Positions 30,301 to 39,057 are shown, numbered from the stretch's first letter. The stretch is 53,647 nt of DNA from Psychrobacillus sp. OK032 (GCF_900111345.1 NZ_FOGY01000012.1:1-53647); one strand, 5' to 3'. Program-made: numbers and translations. Notes: generated from the letters alone by a model not told the origin.

Positions 30301-30915
30301 TCGAATCGAATCCACTTCTGTATCGAATAGCTCAATACGTATCGGGTTTTCTAAATACAAAGGATAAATATCAATGATTCCGCCTCTTAAAGCAAACTCT
30401 CCTGGGGCAGTAACCATAGGTTGCCTTACATATCCCATATCCACTAAACTTTGGAGAAATGACTCCAGAATAACCTCTTCGCCTTCAACAATGGAGATTG
30501 TACTTTCCTTCCAGTCTTTTACGTTGGGCATATGCTTTTTCAATCCAGCGATTGGGACTATATAAATTCCGTTTTTTTTCGTCAGCATATGATCTAATGC
30601 TTCAAGACGTTGTGCACGAAGCTCTGGGCTCGTAATGGATATATCTGCAGCTATAAGCTCGTCTGCAGGGTATAGGCGCACTAAATCCTCTCCAATAAGT
30701 TTTACTAAGTCCTCTGTCAGTTTTTGAGCATGGAGCAAGTTCGGAGTAACAATTAAAATAGCTTTCTGACGAGCTTTGTACAGCATTTCTGTGAAGACAG
30801 CTCTTGCACTAGAAGTAAGTCCGGTTATTAGTTGTTGATCACTTCCGCTCTCTAATTCTCTTACTAGTTTTTGTATATGTGTATCTTCGATTAATAGATT
30901 GCTTAAAAGTTCCAT
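27391..30915 (-). CDS. mfd: Transcription-repair coupling factor Mfd
   Basis: Mfd removes RNA polymerase stalled at DNA damage and recruits UvrA. The 1174-residue protein is full length: UvrB-like N-terminal domains (with APGEFALRGGIIDIYPL), an RNA-polymerase-interacting domain (GDNVVHIHHGIGKY), an SF2 translocase core with Walker A GDVGYGKTE, DEEQRFG, TATPIPRTL and QLRGRVGR, and a C-terminal TRCF domain. The ATG has GGGGAGG 7 nt upstream. It is followed by spoVT, which has its own promoter. Confidence 0.98.
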   Translation of the reverse strand: MELLSNLLIEDTHIQKLVRELESGSDQQLITGLTSSARAVFTEMLYKARQKAILIVTPNLLHAQKLTEDLVKLIGEDLVRLYPADELIAADISITSPELRAQRLEALDHMLTKKNGIYIVPIAGLKKHMPNVKDWKESTISIVEGEEVILESFLQSLVDMGYVRQPMVTAPGEFALRGGIIDIYPLYLENPIRIELFDTEVDSIRTFSAEDQRSLEKLKDIRILPATEYVLTESKKKLLAQKLEQSLAESLKKVKLQEMKDQFYQHIQHDIELLKQGEQPKEFMKYVSLLDDDNSFLGNYFDQNGLVLFDELGRIQEVAETLEREENDWFLSLLEEGKTVHDVKPAFHLKEIIQMLPNEKVYSSLFSRTFSGITIKKNVSISCKPMQNFHGQMHLLKNEVERFIQGKFRVVILADGKERAQRIHTVLEDYEIVSKIGASTKDLQKPGIFIVEGDLDAGFELPLQRIAVITDAELFKQRHKKKTRTQKVSNAERIKSYSEIKPGDNVVHIHHGIGKYIGIETLLVNGIHKDYLHIRYRGEDKLFVPVDQIDLIQKYVASGEKDPKLHKLGGADWKKTKTKVSAAVQDIADELIKLYAKREAEVGYAFEPDGEMQSSFEAAFPYEETEDQLRTIREVKQDMERARPMDRLVCGDVGYGKTEVAIRAAFKAVMEGKQVAFLCPTTILAQQHYETMLERFQDFPIEVGLLSRFRSKKQQTETINGLKKGMVDVVVGTHRILSKDVVYHDLGLLVVDEEQRFGVKHKEKIKQLKTNVDVMTLTATPIPRTLHMSMIGVRDLSVIETPPKNRFPVQTYVMEFNGALVREAIERELARGGQAFYLYNRVEDITRKVDEIQMLVPSARVGFAHGQMSETELESVIISFLEGEYDVLVTTTIIETGIDIPNVNTLIIHDADKMGLSQLYQLRGRVGRSNRVAYAYLMHQRDKVLTDVAEKRLQAIKEFTELGSGFKIAMRDLSIRGAGNLLGSQQHGFIDSVGFDLYTQMLEDAIEEKRTGIKKEDIPDLEIVLSTDAYISDEYIPDGYQKIQMYKRVKAMEKDEEYLDLVDELQDRFGDLPLEAEKLLRIARMKVFGKSAGVESIKEVNKIVSIRFSVQGTQNINGAFLVEKSMKYGRAVGFTMDNNNLVITIDERKTGKFDSFDVLEEMMLILPEAKKEIA

Positions 30916-31006
30916 TCAATCCTCCCCTATCCAACAAACAAAAGAACTTCTTTGAATGAGTACAAAACAGAAAAGGCTTTGTGCACGAAATCGTGCCAAA
31001 GCATCT

Positions 31007-31237
31007 TTACTGTATCCACTTTTTTAATGCATAGTAGTTTGGAAACGTTTGAAGAGAATTTTGACATTCTTCACATATGCATTGTACGGTATACTCTCCC
31101 TCAGCTCCATTTACTATGTATTCATGTTGTTCTTCCGGTGTTATTTCGTGTTTAGTTAGAAACTGCTCATCTATACTATCAAATGGTAATTGACCAATTT
31201 CTGTTTCACAATGGCGACATTTATAATGAATCGGCAT
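31007..31237 (-). CDS. fin: Anti-sigma-F factor Fin
   Basis: Fin (YabK) binds sigma-F in the forespore and helps the switch to sigma-G. The 76-residue protein has two zinc-type pairs, CRHC (7-10) and CEEC (55-58), plus the family ending around YALKKWIQ. I use the ATG at 31237, 10 nt after GGAGG; two starts further upstream sit too close to the ribosome site. It lies between pth and mfd as in B. subtilis. Confidence 0.92.
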   Translation of the reverse strand: MPIHYKCRHCETEIGQLPFDSIDEQFLTKHEITPEEQHEYIVNGAEGEYTVQCICEECQNSLQTFPNYYALKKWIQ

Positions 31238-31259
31238 AACCATCAAACCTCCTTTTAGG

Positions 31260-31289
31260 AAGTATAGGTCTTTTCGTTAATATTTATGC
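31260..31289 (-). promoter_or_regulatory. Possible forespore (sigma-F/G) promoter of fin
   Basis: GCATA (31285-31289), an 18-bp spacer and TATACTT (31260-31266) resemble a sigma-F/sigma-G promoter. It overlaps the last codons of pth. Confidence 0.45.
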
Positions 31290-31847
31290 ACCATTGTATT
31301 TATTCATCACTTCTAAAAAACTTTTCGACAACCAATCTTCGCATGCATCGGCACTTTTTTTCACTGCTGATTCTATTTCGATTCTTTCGTCGTCGCTGAA
31401 TTTGGAAAGCACATAATCCGGAACCTTCATCCCATTCGTAGGTCGATCAATCCCTATTCGGATTCGGTTAAAAGCCTGCGTCCCGATGTGCTGTATAATT
31501 GATTTAATGCCATTATGTCCGCCAGCACTTCCTTTTTGACGAAGTCGAAGCTTTCCTGCTTGTAGATCTAGATCATCATAAATAACTACGAGGTCATCGT
31601 CGTTTACTTCAAAATAATTCATCATTGGCACGATACATTCACCCGATAAGTTCATGTATGTTAATGGTTTCAAGAGCATCACTTTTTCTGTGCCGACATG
31701 GGAAATACCATACATTCCATTAAACTTGGATTGTGTGAGGGGTATGTTGAAGCGATTTGCAAGCTCGTCTATTACATGAAAACCAATATTATGTCTCGTA
31801 GCTTCGTATTGCTTACCCGGATTTCCTAGACCAACAATAATTTTCAT
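31284..31847 (-). CDS. pth: Peptidyl-tRNA hydrolase
   Basis: Pth (SpoVC in B. subtilis) releases peptides from peptidyl-tRNA and recycles tRNA. The 187-residue protein has [10 protein letters not shown] (6-15), the catalytic His19 in [17 protein letters not shown] and the substrate-site GSAGGHNG. The ATG has AAAGGA upstream. It sits between ctc and fin. Confidence 0.97.
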   Translation of the reverse strand: MKIIVGLGNPGKQYEATRHNIGFHVIDELANRFNIPLTQSKFNGMYGISHVGTEKVMLLKPLTYMNLSGECIVPMMNYFEVNDDDLVVIYDDLDLQAGKLRLRQKGSAGGHNGIKSIIQHIGTQAFNRIRIGIDRPTNGMKVPDYVLSKFSDDERIEIESAVKKSADACEDWLSKSFLEVMNKYNGA

Positions 31848-31889
31848 TCATTTCCATTCCTTTAATCCGTATTTCCTTTATTTTATCAC

Positions 31890-31928
31890 AAACAAAAGAG
31901 ATTGCCTTAGGACAATCTCTTTTGTTTT
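31890..31928 (-). terminator. ctc terminator
   Basis: ACAAAAGAGATTG and CAATCTCTTTTGT form a 13-bp perfect stem with a T run after the ctc stop, ending the stress-inducible transcript before pth. Confidence 0.85.
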
Positions 31929-31929
31929 A

Positions 31930-32529
31930 TTATTCTTCTGTTTTTGCTTCTTCAGCTGTTTCTCCTGTATCAGTTTCCTCTGTATCTTCTACTCTTGGTG
32001 CTGACACAGTAGCTAATGTATAATCATCATCATTAATTATGGTGTATTCTATTTTATTACGAACATCTGCAACTGTTAACGTGTCACCAATTGCCATTTC
32101 CGAAATATCAATGTTAATGCTTTCAGGAATACTAGATGGCTTCACGGTAATCGTTATTTCTCTATTTGGTTGTTGCAGCAATCCACCTTCTGACACACCT
32201 ACTGAATTACCAACAGTATTTACTAAAACATTTACTTCTAATTCCTCTTTCATGTTAATCGCTAGGAAGTCTGCATGAATCATTTGACCTTTTAGAACAT
32301 TCATCTGATAATCACTCATCACGACGTTAACTGTTTTGCCGTTAAGTTCAAGCTTAATGACTCCATTACGACCAACTTCACGGAGTGTTTTGGTTAAATC
32401 TTTTTCTTCTACTGCAATTGGTTGTGACTCTACTTCAAAACCATACACTACAGCCGGAATATATCCATTATTTCTTAATTTGTTTTTTTCTTTTGGACCT
32501 CTTGCTTGTGATTTTACAACTGTACTCAT
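31930..32529 (-). CDS. ctc: Ribosomal protein bL25, CTC (general stress) type
   Basis: This is the long form of L25, which binds 5S rRNA in the large subunit. The 199-residue protein has the N-terminal L25 domain (about 1-90), the C-terminal TL5/CTC beta domain (about 95-185) and an acidic tail. In B. subtilis Ctc is a sigma-B stress protein; the sigma-B promoter is conserved here. The ATG has GGGAGGATGAG upstream. Confidence 0.96.
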   Translation of the reverse strand: MSTVVKSQARGPKEKNKLRNNGYIPAVVYGFEVESQPIAVEEKDLTKTLREVGRNGVIKLELNGKTVNVVMSDYQMNVLKGQMIHADFLAINMKEELEVNVLVNTVGNSVGVSEGGLLQQPNREITITVKPSSIPESINIDISEMAIGDTLTVADVRNKIEYTIINDDDYTLATVSAPRVEDTEETDTGETAEEAKTEE

Positions 32530-32566
32530 CTATTTCTCATCCTCCCGATAGGTTCTATCACTATAT

Positions 32567-32592
32567 ATACCCACCACCGGAAGTTTTCAAAC
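32567..32592 (-). promoter_or_regulatory. Sigma-B promoter of ctc
   Basis: GTTTGA (32587-32592), a 14-bp spacer and GGGTAT (32567-32572) match the sigma-B consensus (GTTTAA, 12-15 bp, GGGTAT). It lies 38 bp before the ctc ATG. Confidence 0.85.
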
Positions 32593-32664
32593 ATTTATTA
32601 ATTACACCTCGGCGTAATTGTGTCCAAATTTCGAATTACGCTTAGTTCTGCATGATGAAAGTCA

Positions 32665-32700
32665 GTTAGCCGTTGTCACACGGATGCAACAACGGCTAAC
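32665..32700 (-). terminator. Strong hairpin after prs, weak T tail
   Basis: GTTAGCCGTTGT and ACAACGGCTAAC form a 12-bp perfect stem with a 12-nt loop. On the minus strand it is followed by TGACTTTC rather than a T run, so it may be an inefficient terminator or an mRNA-stabilising 3' hairpin. Confidence 0.6.
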
Positions 32701-32735
32701 TTCATTTTAATAATCCCTATTGATTAAAGCTATAA

Positions 32736-33695
32736 TCAGTCAAACAAAGTACTAACTGATTTCTCTTCAAATACACGTACGATTGCGTCACCTAATAGTT
32801 TTGCTACTGATAATTCTTTAATTTTGGGAGACGTTTTTTCTTCTGATAATACAATAGAATTCGTAATAACTAATTCCTTAATTACTGAGTTATCGATACG
32901 TTCAATAGCTGGACCTGATAGTACTGCGTGCGTACAGCAAGCATATACTTCTTTTGCACCACTTTCCATTAACGCTTGCGCTGCAATAGAAATAGTACCA
33001 GCAGTATCAATAATGTCATCGATTAATATAGCAGTCTTACCTTCTACATTACCAACAATATTCATTACCTCTGCAACATTTGGACGCGGACGACGTTTAT
33101 CGATAATAGCAATCGGTGCTTTTAAGCGATCCGCCATTTTACGAGCACGTGTTACACCACCATGGTCAGGAGATACAATAACTAATTCAGAAGGATCAAT
33201 ATCTTTTTCTAAGAAATAATCTGATAAAATCGGTGCTGCCACTAAATGGTCAATCGGAATATTAAAGAATCCTTGAATTTGTGGAGCATGTAAATCCAAT
33301 ACGATAGCACGAGTTGCCCCTGCTGTTGTTAAAAGATCTGCTACAAGCTTAGCTGTAATTGGTTCACGAGCACGTGCTTTTCTATCTTGACGAGCATAGC
33401 CATAGTAAGGTAATACAACACTTATTGTACGAGCCGATGCACGTTTTAAAGCATCTAGCATGATTAGTAATTCCATGATGTGTTCATTTACAGGGGCAGA
33501 AGTTGATTGGACGATAAAAACATCACATCCACGGATACTTTCCTCAATATTGATTTGAACTTCGCCGTCACTAAATCTAGTAACTGTGCTTTTTCCTAGT
33601 GGAACTCCTACTTCTTTTGCGATTTCTTCGGCTAATTCTTTATTAGAATTTAAAGTGAATATTTTCAACTTCGAATTTGCATATTGTTCTGACAT
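32736..33695 (-). CDS. prs: Ribose-phosphate pyrophosphokinase
   Basis: Prs makes PRPP from ribose 5-phosphate and ATP; its product feeds purR, hpt and folate-linked purine synthesis. The 319-residue protein has [16 protein letters not shown] near the N-terminus, the flexible loop [24 protein letters not shown] and the PRPP signature [11 protein letters not shown]. The ATG has CAGGAGG upstream. It starts 22 nt after glmU, which suggests co-transcription. Confidence 0.98.
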   Translation of the reverse strand: MSEQYANSKLKIFTLNSNKELAEEIAKEVGVPLGKSTVTRFSDGEVQINIEESIRGCDVFIVQSTSAPVNEHIMELLIMLDALKRASARTISVVLPYYGYARQDRKARAREPITAKLVADLLTTAGATRAIVLDLHAPQIQGFFNIPIDHLVAAPILSDYFLEKDIDPSELVIVSPDHGGVTRARKMADRLKAPIAIIDKRRPRPNVAEVMNIVGNVEGKTAILIDDIIDTAGTISIAAQALMESGAKEVYACCTHAVLSGPAIERIDNSVIKELVITNSIVLSEEKTSPKIKELSVAKLLGDAIVRVFEEKSVSTLFD

Positions 33696-33717
33696 GATAA
33701 TCCTCCTGAGGAATCGG

Positions 33718-35082
33718 TTATTTTAGTTTATTTACATAGCCTTCTTTATTTTCTTGTCGTGCACGACCTATTGCAAGTGCTTCACCAGGGACATTTTTTG
33801 TAATAGTAGAACCAGCAGCAACATAAGCATTATTACCAATTGTAACAGGTGCTATTAAATTGGAGTTACATCCAACAAAGGCATCGTCTTCAATTGTTGT
33901 TACAAATTTATTTTTTCCATCATAATTTACTGTAATCGTTCCACACCCAATATTAACATTTGAGCCAATCGAAGCGTCACCCATATAACTTAAGTGAGAA
34001 ATTTTACTGCCATTTCCTACTGTCGATTTTTTCACTTCAACAAAATTACCAATCTTCACGTCATTTCCAACATCAGATTGTGGTCGAATATGCGCAAATG
34101 GACCAATTGCTGTATGATCGCCGACTTCACTCGATAATACAACGGATGAATGGATTGTTGTTCCGTTTCCGATAATACTTGAAACAAGATGACTATTTGG
34201 ACCAATTATACAGTTTTCCCCAAGGGTAGTTTTTCCTTCAATAATAACGCCAGGTTGAATGACAGTGTCTGCACCAATTACTGCATCGCTACTAATATAT
34301 GTACTTTGAGGATCAATAATTGTTACGCCTTCACGCATATGATGATAAGCAATACGTGTTCGCATAATTTGTTCTGCTTGAGAAAGTGCAATTCGATCGT
34401 TTACTCCAAGAATTTCGTCAAAATCATTTGCTGCAAACGCAGAAATTACTTCTCCTTCTTTTTGTAAGATTTCGATCACATCCGGTAAATAATATTCACC
34501 TTGTGCATTTTCGTTTTTCACTAATTTTAACGATTTGAATAATGCTTCATTATCGAAACAGTAAGTACCTGAGTTAATCTCATCTACTAGCTGTTCTTCT
34601 GCAGATGCATCTTTTTGCTCTACAATACTTTTTACGTTTCCACCTTCTGCACGGATAATTCTTCCATACCCAGTTGGATCATTAGCAATTGCAGTTAAAA
34701 TCGTTGCTTTAGCTCCTGTTTGTTTATGATGATTTAATAAATCTCTCATTGTTTCCGCTGTAATAAGTGGTGTATCCCCACAAATCACTATAGTGGTTCC
34801 AGATAGACTGGCAAGTGTTGTTTCTGCTTGTAAAACTGCATGCGCTGTTCCTAGTTGCTCTGCTTGAAGTACATACTCACTTCTACTTCCTAGTTCACTT
34901 TGAACAACTTCCGCACCATGACCAACAACAGTCACGATTTTTTCAACGCCTAGCTTTTCCATGTTATCGATAACATGTTCTACCATAGGCTTTCCACATA
35001 CAGGATGCAGTACTTTATATAGACTTGACTTCATACGAGTTCCCTTACCAGCTGCTAGTACAACCGCAAAAGTATTTGTCAT
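33718..35082 (-). CDS. glmU: Bifunctional UDP-GlcNAc pyrophosphorylase / GlcN-1-P acetyltransferase
   Basis: GlmU makes UDP-N-acetylglucosamine for peptidoglycan and teichoic acids. The 454-residue protein has the uridylyltransferase domain (1 to about 230, with [11 protein letters not shown] at 9-19) and a left-handed beta-helix acetyltransferase domain (about 250-445, hexapeptide repeats, NFVEVKKS and [11 protein letters not shown]). The ATG has TGGAGGG upstream. It is first in the glmU-prs transcript. Confidence 0.98.
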   Translation of the reverse strand: MTNTFAVVLAAGKGTRMKSSLYKVLHPVCGKPMVEHVIDNMEKLGVEKIVTVVGHGAEVVQSELGSRSEYVLQAEQLGTAHAVLQAETTLASLSGTTIVICGDTPLITAETMRDLLNHHKQTGAKATILTAIANDPTGYGRIIRAEGGNVKSIVEQKDASAEEQLVDEINSGTYCFDNEALFKSLKLVKNENAQGEYYLPDVIEILQKEGEVISAFAANDFDEILGVNDRIALSQAEQIMRTRIAYHHMREGVTIIDPQSTYISSDAVIGADTVIQPGVIIEGKTTLGENCIIGPNSHLVSSIIGNGTTIHSSVVLSSEVGDHTAIGPFAHIRPQSDVGNDVKIGNFVEVKKSTVGNGSKISHLSYMGDASIGSNVNIGCGTITVNYDGKNKFVTTIEDDAFVGCNSNLIAPVTIGNNAYVAAGSTITKNVPGEALAIGRARQENKEGYVNKLK

Positions 35083-35120
35083 TTTCCGATTTCCCTCCAG
35101 TGGGCTAATTTCCTCTTTTG

Positions 35121-35149
35121 ACTATAGCGGAAATGGAGCGATTTTTCAA
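35121..35149 (-). promoter_or_regulatory. Sigma-A promoter of glmU-prs
   Basis: TTGAAA (35144-35149), a 17-bp spacer and TATAGT (35121-35126) lie 39 bp before the glmU ATG. Confidence 0.75.
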
Positions 35150-35206
35150 GGAAATATCTCTTGACAAATACATGACAAAACAAGTATTATAGATAAATTT
35201 ATTGCA

Positions 35207-35247
35207 CAAAAAAAACCATCTCTGAATAGAAATGGTTTTGTTGTGCA
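35207..35247 (-). terminator. spoVG terminator
   Basis: AAAACCATTTCT and AGATGGTTTT pair, within a longer GCACA/TGTGC frame, with a long T run on the minus strand. Confidence 0.75.
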
Positions 35248-35361
35248 TTTTTAACTTGTATAAACTACTGCACACAGCTCATTGCAGAAGCACGTCGCTC
35301 CTCAGCTTCATCATATGAGAAAAAACTGTGTTGGTAGAAGTGAGCTTGTGCTTTTCTTATA

Positions 35362-35652
35362 TTACATGCTTGCTTCTGTTAGTTTCTTTTCCTCTGCATC
35401 GCTACTTAAATGATACGCATAAAGTACCGCTTCTTGAATTTTGTTTCTAGTTCCAGGATTTATCGGATGGGCAATATCCCTAAATTCACCTTCTGGAGTT
35501 CTTTTACTAGGCATTGCAACAAATAACCCTGTATTCCCATCTATCACTCGAATATCATGCACAACAAACTCGTTGTCCAGTGTAATGGAAGCGATAGCCC
35601 GCATTCGACCATCTGTTAGTACTTTGCGTAACCTCACGTCAGTTACTTCCAT
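35362..35652 (-). CDS. spoVG: Septation / regulatory RNA-binding protein SpoVG
   Basis: SpoVG is a small nucleic-acid-binding regulator involved in asymmetric septation. The 96-residue protein starts [11 protein letters not shown] and has the conserved [20 protein letters not shown] core with a polar C-tail. The start follows GGGTGGTGA. Its sigma-H promoter is conserved, and AbrB, its repressor in B. subtilis, is encoded in this window. Confidence 0.97.
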   Translation of the reverse strand: MEVTDVRLRKVLTDGRMRAIASITLDNEFVVHDIRVIDGNTGLFVAMPSKRTPEGEFRDIAHPINPGTRNKIQEAVLYAYHLSSDAEEKKLTEASM

Positions 35653-35697
35653 TTAATCACCACCCTTTTTCATAGTTGCATCTCTTTCTATCAATTA

Positions 35698-35726
35698 CTA
35701 TTCCACAAGAATTTCTTTTTTCCTTC
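35698..35726 (-). promoter_or_regulatory. Sigma-H promoter of spoVG
   Basis: GAAGGAAAA (35718-35726), an 11-bp spacer and GTGGAATAG (35698-35706) fit the sigma-H consensus RNAGGAWWW and RNNGAATWW. The upstream 35727-35770 is very AT-rich, as expected for AbrB binding. Confidence 0.85.
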
Positions 35727-35789
35727 TTTTAAATAAGAATATTTTTAATATTATAAAATAAAATTACTGTTTTAAGGATATAGTTCGAG

Positions 35790-36515
35790 CTATATAGAGA
35801 TAACACTATGATTTTCGCCGCCGGCGGACGCTTTCCGCCGGGTGAGCGATGAGCCATCAACGCCGCTTACGCGTACGTTGTGATGTCTCATCTGTCTCAA
35901 CAGATGAACGAAAGGCTAAGTGTGCCACATCGTGTGGCAACGCTTCCGTGACCAACATCCTGTTGACCTCGGCTAGAGTCGCCGCCTTTCGCTGCAATCA
36001 ATGGAACTTGCTGACTAATCAATAGCTAAATTGAATAGAGCACTAAGGTTTATCAACATCCCTAGCAGTTACTTAGTGAGAATCATTTTATGCACATTAT
36101 ATAATTACACGCAATATTCCAGAGCATATTCGCAATAAATATAAAAGCAAATTAGAAAATGCCATCTCAGGACAAGTGAAGGCTTTACTATGAGAAAGTA
36201 TGTAGCATTCGCAGTGGATTCCGTCTCATTCAACCATTTATTGGATCTTATTTTCAGTAAATGCTACATAAGAGTGGATTAAGGGCGGCGACTCCAGCCG
36301 AAATAGAAGATCTTTTCTGCACCGAAAGCGAAGCGGCAAGTGCATGAGCTGAAGACCCCGTAGGATCGCACAAAGGAACGAAGGCTAAGAACGCCACCTC
36401 GTGTGGCGACGCCTTCGTGACCAACATCCTGTTGGCCTGAGGAGGCTGAAGCCATGCCTGCTGAAAGCGTCCGGCCAGCAGCGGAAACTTATTAATGCGC
36501 ATTATTCCTATATTG
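35790..36515. repeat. MITE-like composite intergenic element 3
   Basis: About 726 bp without a credible gene. The left edge (CTATATAGAGATAAC) and the reverse complement of the right edge (CAATATAGGAATAATGCGC) match the ends of element 1. The left module (35815-36000) is an inverted relative of 26466-26680, containing TGCCACATCGTGTGGCA and GACCAACATCCTGTTGACC. A middle stretch (about 35996-36110) matches 26173-26290, and the right module (36280-36490) again carries CGTGACCAACATCCTGTTGG. Together with the sigma-H promoter it fills the 911-bp gap between spoVG and ridA. Confidence 0.7.
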
Positions 36516-36525
36516 TGCTTAATAT

Positions 36526-36562
36526 AAAAAAAGCATGTTCTCCGAAGAAAACATACTTTTTG
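36526..36562 (-). terminator. purR-ridA terminator
   Basis: AAAGTATGTTTTC and GAGAACATGCTTT pair around a TTCG loop closed by C-G, followed by seven T residues. It lies directly after the ridA stop. Confidence 0.92.
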
Positions 36563-36563
36563 T

Positions 36564-36935
36564 TTAAACTAATGCAATTACTTCAATTTCTACTTTTACA
36601 TCTTTCGGTAGCCTTGCTACCTCTACCGCAGAACGGGCTGGTTTATGCCCAGCGAAATGTTTCTCATATGCTTCATTAAATTCAGCAAAATCATTCATAT
36701 CTTTCAAAAACACCAATGTCTTTACGACTTTGGATAAGGAAGAGCCAGCTTCTGTTAACACTGCTTCTAAATTAGCAAATACTTGTGCTGTTTGTTCTGT
36801 AATAGAACCTTCTACAACTTCTCCCGCTGGAGTTAGTGGAATTTGACCTGAACTATAAAACATTCCATTTACAATAACTCCTTGTACATAAGGTCCGATT
36901 GCTGCTGGTGCATTAGTTGTTGATACTGCTTTCAT
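36564..36935 (-). CDS. ridA: 2-iminobutanoate/2-iminopropanoate deaminase RidA (YabJ)
   Basis: RidA hydrolyses reactive enamines and imines released by PLP enzymes; in B. subtilis YabJ is linked to purine control. The 123-residue protein forms trimers in the family and has AAIGPYVQG (11-19), YSSGQIPL and the substrate-binding [12 protein letters not shown] (99-110, Arg101). Its ATG lies inside purR (23-nt overlap) with GGGTGGAAG upstream, so the two are coupled. Confidence 0.96.
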   Translation of the reverse strand: MKAVSTTNAPAAIGPYVQGVIVNGMFYSSGQIPLTPAGEVVEGSITEQTAQVFANLEAVLTEAGSSLSKVVKTLVFLKDMNDFAEFNEAYEKHFAGHKPARSAVEVARLPKDVKVEIEVIALV

Positions 36936-37764
36936 CTAAACTTCCACCCTTCACAAAATAATTTCCTTCTGTTAAAGCAATAGTACCACTTTTTTCATTT
37001 ACTTCGTGTAGTTTTACAAGAGATAAATAGTCATCCACCAACTGCTCACCTTTATGCTCTGCTTCTACTAATACTGCAATACCTGCAAGCTCACAATTGA
37101 ATTCTTCCAGTAAACTCTTCATCCCGTTAATCGTTCCACCGACTTTCATAAAATCGTCAGTGATCAACACACGTTGTCCTTTTTCCATACTTCTTTTAGA
37201 AAGAACCATCGTTTGAATACGTCTTGCAGATCCAGATACATAATTAATGCTTACCGTCGGACCTTCTGTAACTTTACTGTCTCTTCGAACAACAACTACT
37301 GGCACATTTAAATGTCTTGCTATGGCGTGTGCAATAGGAATTCCTTTGGTAGCAACCGTCATAATGGCATCTATTTTTTCACTCGCAAAAGCAGAAGCAA
37401 ACACTTTCCCAACTTTATTCATTAAAGTTGGGCTTCCTAACAAATCTGTCATGTATAAATAGCCACCGGGTAACAACCGTTCTGCTTTAGAGAGTTGTTC
37501 CATCAACTCTTCCGCTACAATTTTTACATCTTCATTCGTCATCGTCGGAATAAACTTAACACCGCCTGCTGCTCCAGGTACAGTTACAAGTAAACCTCTG
37601 CCTCTTTCTTCAAATGTTTCTTTTACAATCGTTAAATCTTCACTGATGGAAGATTTGGCCGATTCGTATAAAGAAGCAAAAAATGTCAAAGGGATTAATT
37701 TATGAGGATGTTCCATTAAGAATTGCGTCATGTCTACTAATCGTTCACTTCTTTTCCACTTCAT
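36913..37764 (-). CDS. purR: Purine operon repressor PurR
   Basis: PurR (Bacillus type) represses purine genes and is relieved by PRPP. The 283-residue protein has an N-terminal winged helix (about 1-75) and a phosphoribosyltransferase-fold effector domain with the PRPP motif [13 protein letters not shown] (199-211). The ATG at 37764 follows GGAGGTGATTGG; the six-codon in-frame extension upstream overlaps that ribosome site. It begins 55 nt after ispE. Confidence 0.97.
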   Translation of the reverse strand: MKWKRSERLVDMTQFLMEHPHKLIPLTFFASLYESAKSSISEDLTIVKETFEERGRGLLVTVPGAAGGVKFIPTMTNEDVKIVAEELMEQLSKAERLLPGGYLYMTDLLGSPTLMNKVGKVFASAFASEKIDAIMTVATKGIPIAHAIARHLNVPVVVVRRDSKVTEGPTVSINYVSGSARRIQTMVLSKRSMEKGQRVLITDDFMKVGGTINGMKSLLEEFNCELAGIAVLVEAEHKGEQLVDDYLSLVKLHEVNEKSGTIALTEGNYFVKGGSLDESSINN

Positions 37765-37819
37765 CCAATCACCTCCAAACACGAATATTTTATAAAAAAC
37801 TTAACACAAACATCCGCAT

Positions 37820-38686
37820 TTAAGCAAGTGTGTCTCTGTCTCCAATTAATCGAACAGCGTATACTTCATCGCAAAACCCGCGAAGTCCGTTATATACTCT
37901 TTGTACTCTGGATTCCTGATTTACTAACCCAAATACAGTTGGACCACTACCACTCATCAATACGGCATCTGCCCCAAATTTTTGCATCTGATCTTTTAGT
38001 ACTGCCACTTCTGGATATAAATTCAATGTAACCTCTTCTAGTACATTCCCTACAGATGCACACATCAAATCAAAATCTTTTTCCTTAATAGATCTAATCA
38101 TTTGCTCTGTATTCGGATGTATTATGTCGTTTATTTTTAAATTTCCATAAATATCCGCAGTTGAAACTCCGAGTGTTGGCTTCGCAAGAATAACCCAGCA
38201 ATTTGCAGGAGATGGCAGCTTTTCAATTTTTTCACCTCTACCAGTTGCAAGTGCTGTTCCACCATATACACAAAAAGCTACATCTGAACCAATTTTGGTA
38301 CCTATTTGAGCAAGCTCGTCCAATGTAAGTCCTAAATTCCATACCGTATTTAGTCCTCTTAAAGTGGCAGCTGCATCACTACTTCCGCCAGCTAGTCCGG
38401 CCGCAACAGGAATGTTTTTTTCAATTTTTATCGAAACGCCCAATTTCACATGGTACATTTCTTGTAATATCTTCGCAGCCTGATATGCCAGATTACGATG
38501 ATCATTTGGAACAAAACGATCGACCGATAATATATGTATAGCTCCATCTTCTCTTATTTCCAATCCAATACGGTCTGCTAAATCAACAGTCGTCATAATC
38601 ATTTCGACTTCATGGTAACCGTCTGGACGTTTATGTAGTACATCAAGGGTTAGGTTTATTTTGGCAGGTGCTTTTACATAGTACAT
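37820..38686 (-). CDS. ispE: 4-diphosphocytidyl-2-C-methyl-D-erythritol kinase
   Basis: IspE phosphorylates CDP-methylerythritol in the non-mevalonate isoprenoid pathway. The 288-residue GHMP kinase has [19 protein letters not shown] (8-26), the ATP loop [15 protein letters not shown] (93-107) and C-terminal [10 protein letters not shown]. The ATG at 38686 has GGAG 8 nt upstream. Confidence 0.97.
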   Translation of the reverse strand: MYYVKAPAKINLTLDVLHKRPDGYHEVEMIMTTVDLADRIGLEIREDGAIHILSVDRFVPNDHRNLAYQAAKILQEMYHVKLGVSIKIEKNIPVAAGLAGGSSDAAATLRGLNTVWNLGLTLDELAQIGTKIGSDVAFCVYGGTALATGRGEKIEKLPSPANCWVILAKPTLGVSTADIYGNLKINDIIHPNTEQMIRSIKEKDFDLMCASVGNVLEEVTLNLYPEVAVLKDQMQKFGADAVLMSGSGPTVFGLVNQESRVQRVYNGLRGFCDEVYAVRLIGDRDTLA

Positions 38687-38734
38687 CCCATCTGCTCCTT
38701 TTCTAACATATATTGTCCCCTATTTTACCACAGT

Positions 38735-38815
38735 ACATAAGAAAAGCGGAAGCGCCTATGTCTGCGGGATATACTCTAAGGTCGCAACGGATGCATGACC
38801 CGTATCGTGCTGGCC
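38735..38815. repeat. Intergenic repeat, AAGCGGAAGC-type, copy 2
   Basis: The plus strand begins AGAAAAGCGGAAGCGCCTA then TGTCTGCGGG. The same opening and the CCTATGTCTGC segment occur in the minus-strand repeat at 16110-16245, and a diverged form at 47930-48030. It lies between sspF and ispE and encodes nothing evident. Confidence 0.55.
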
Positions 38816-38816
38816 T

Positions 38817-38849
38817 AAAAAAAGAAAAGGCAGATTTCTCTGCCCTTTC
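38817..38849 (-). terminator. sspF terminator
   Basis: AAAGGGCAGA and TCTGCCTTTT pair around GAAA, followed by a T-rich run on the minus strand. Confidence 0.85.
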
Positions 38850-38883
38850 TAGTTGCTAATTGTTATCTATTTGAGAATCTCGC

Positions 38884-39057
38884 TTACTTTGGTGATTTCA
38901 TTTGTTGTTCGGCCATTTCAATTGCCCTTTTCACCATATTACCTGCATCACGTGATTTAATTCCACCCCAGCCCTCGGTTTTGACTACATCATAAAATCC
39001 AAGATCTTTTGCTATCTCTTCTTTTAATTCATTAGACATAATACCTTTTCTAGCCAT
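38884..39057 (-). CDS. sspF: Small acid-soluble spore protein, alpha/beta-type minor (SspF)
   Basis: SspF-type proteins coat and protect spore DNA. The 57-residue product has the alpha/beta SASP hallmarks: the germination-protease-like region [19 protein letters not shown] and the C-terminal [16 protein letters not shown] use the ATG at 39057 with GGAGG 9 nt upstream; the longer frame (to 39081) overlaps the ribosome site. Confidence 0.95.
   Translation of the reverse strand: MARKGIMSNELKEEIAKDLGFYDVVKTEGWGGIKSRDAGNMVKRAIEMAEQQMKSPK

Noticed and set aside
36254..36502. 82-codon minus-strand frame in element 3
   Set aside because: It is built from the repeat module itself; the same DNA module in element 2 is read in another frame, so there is no consistent protein.
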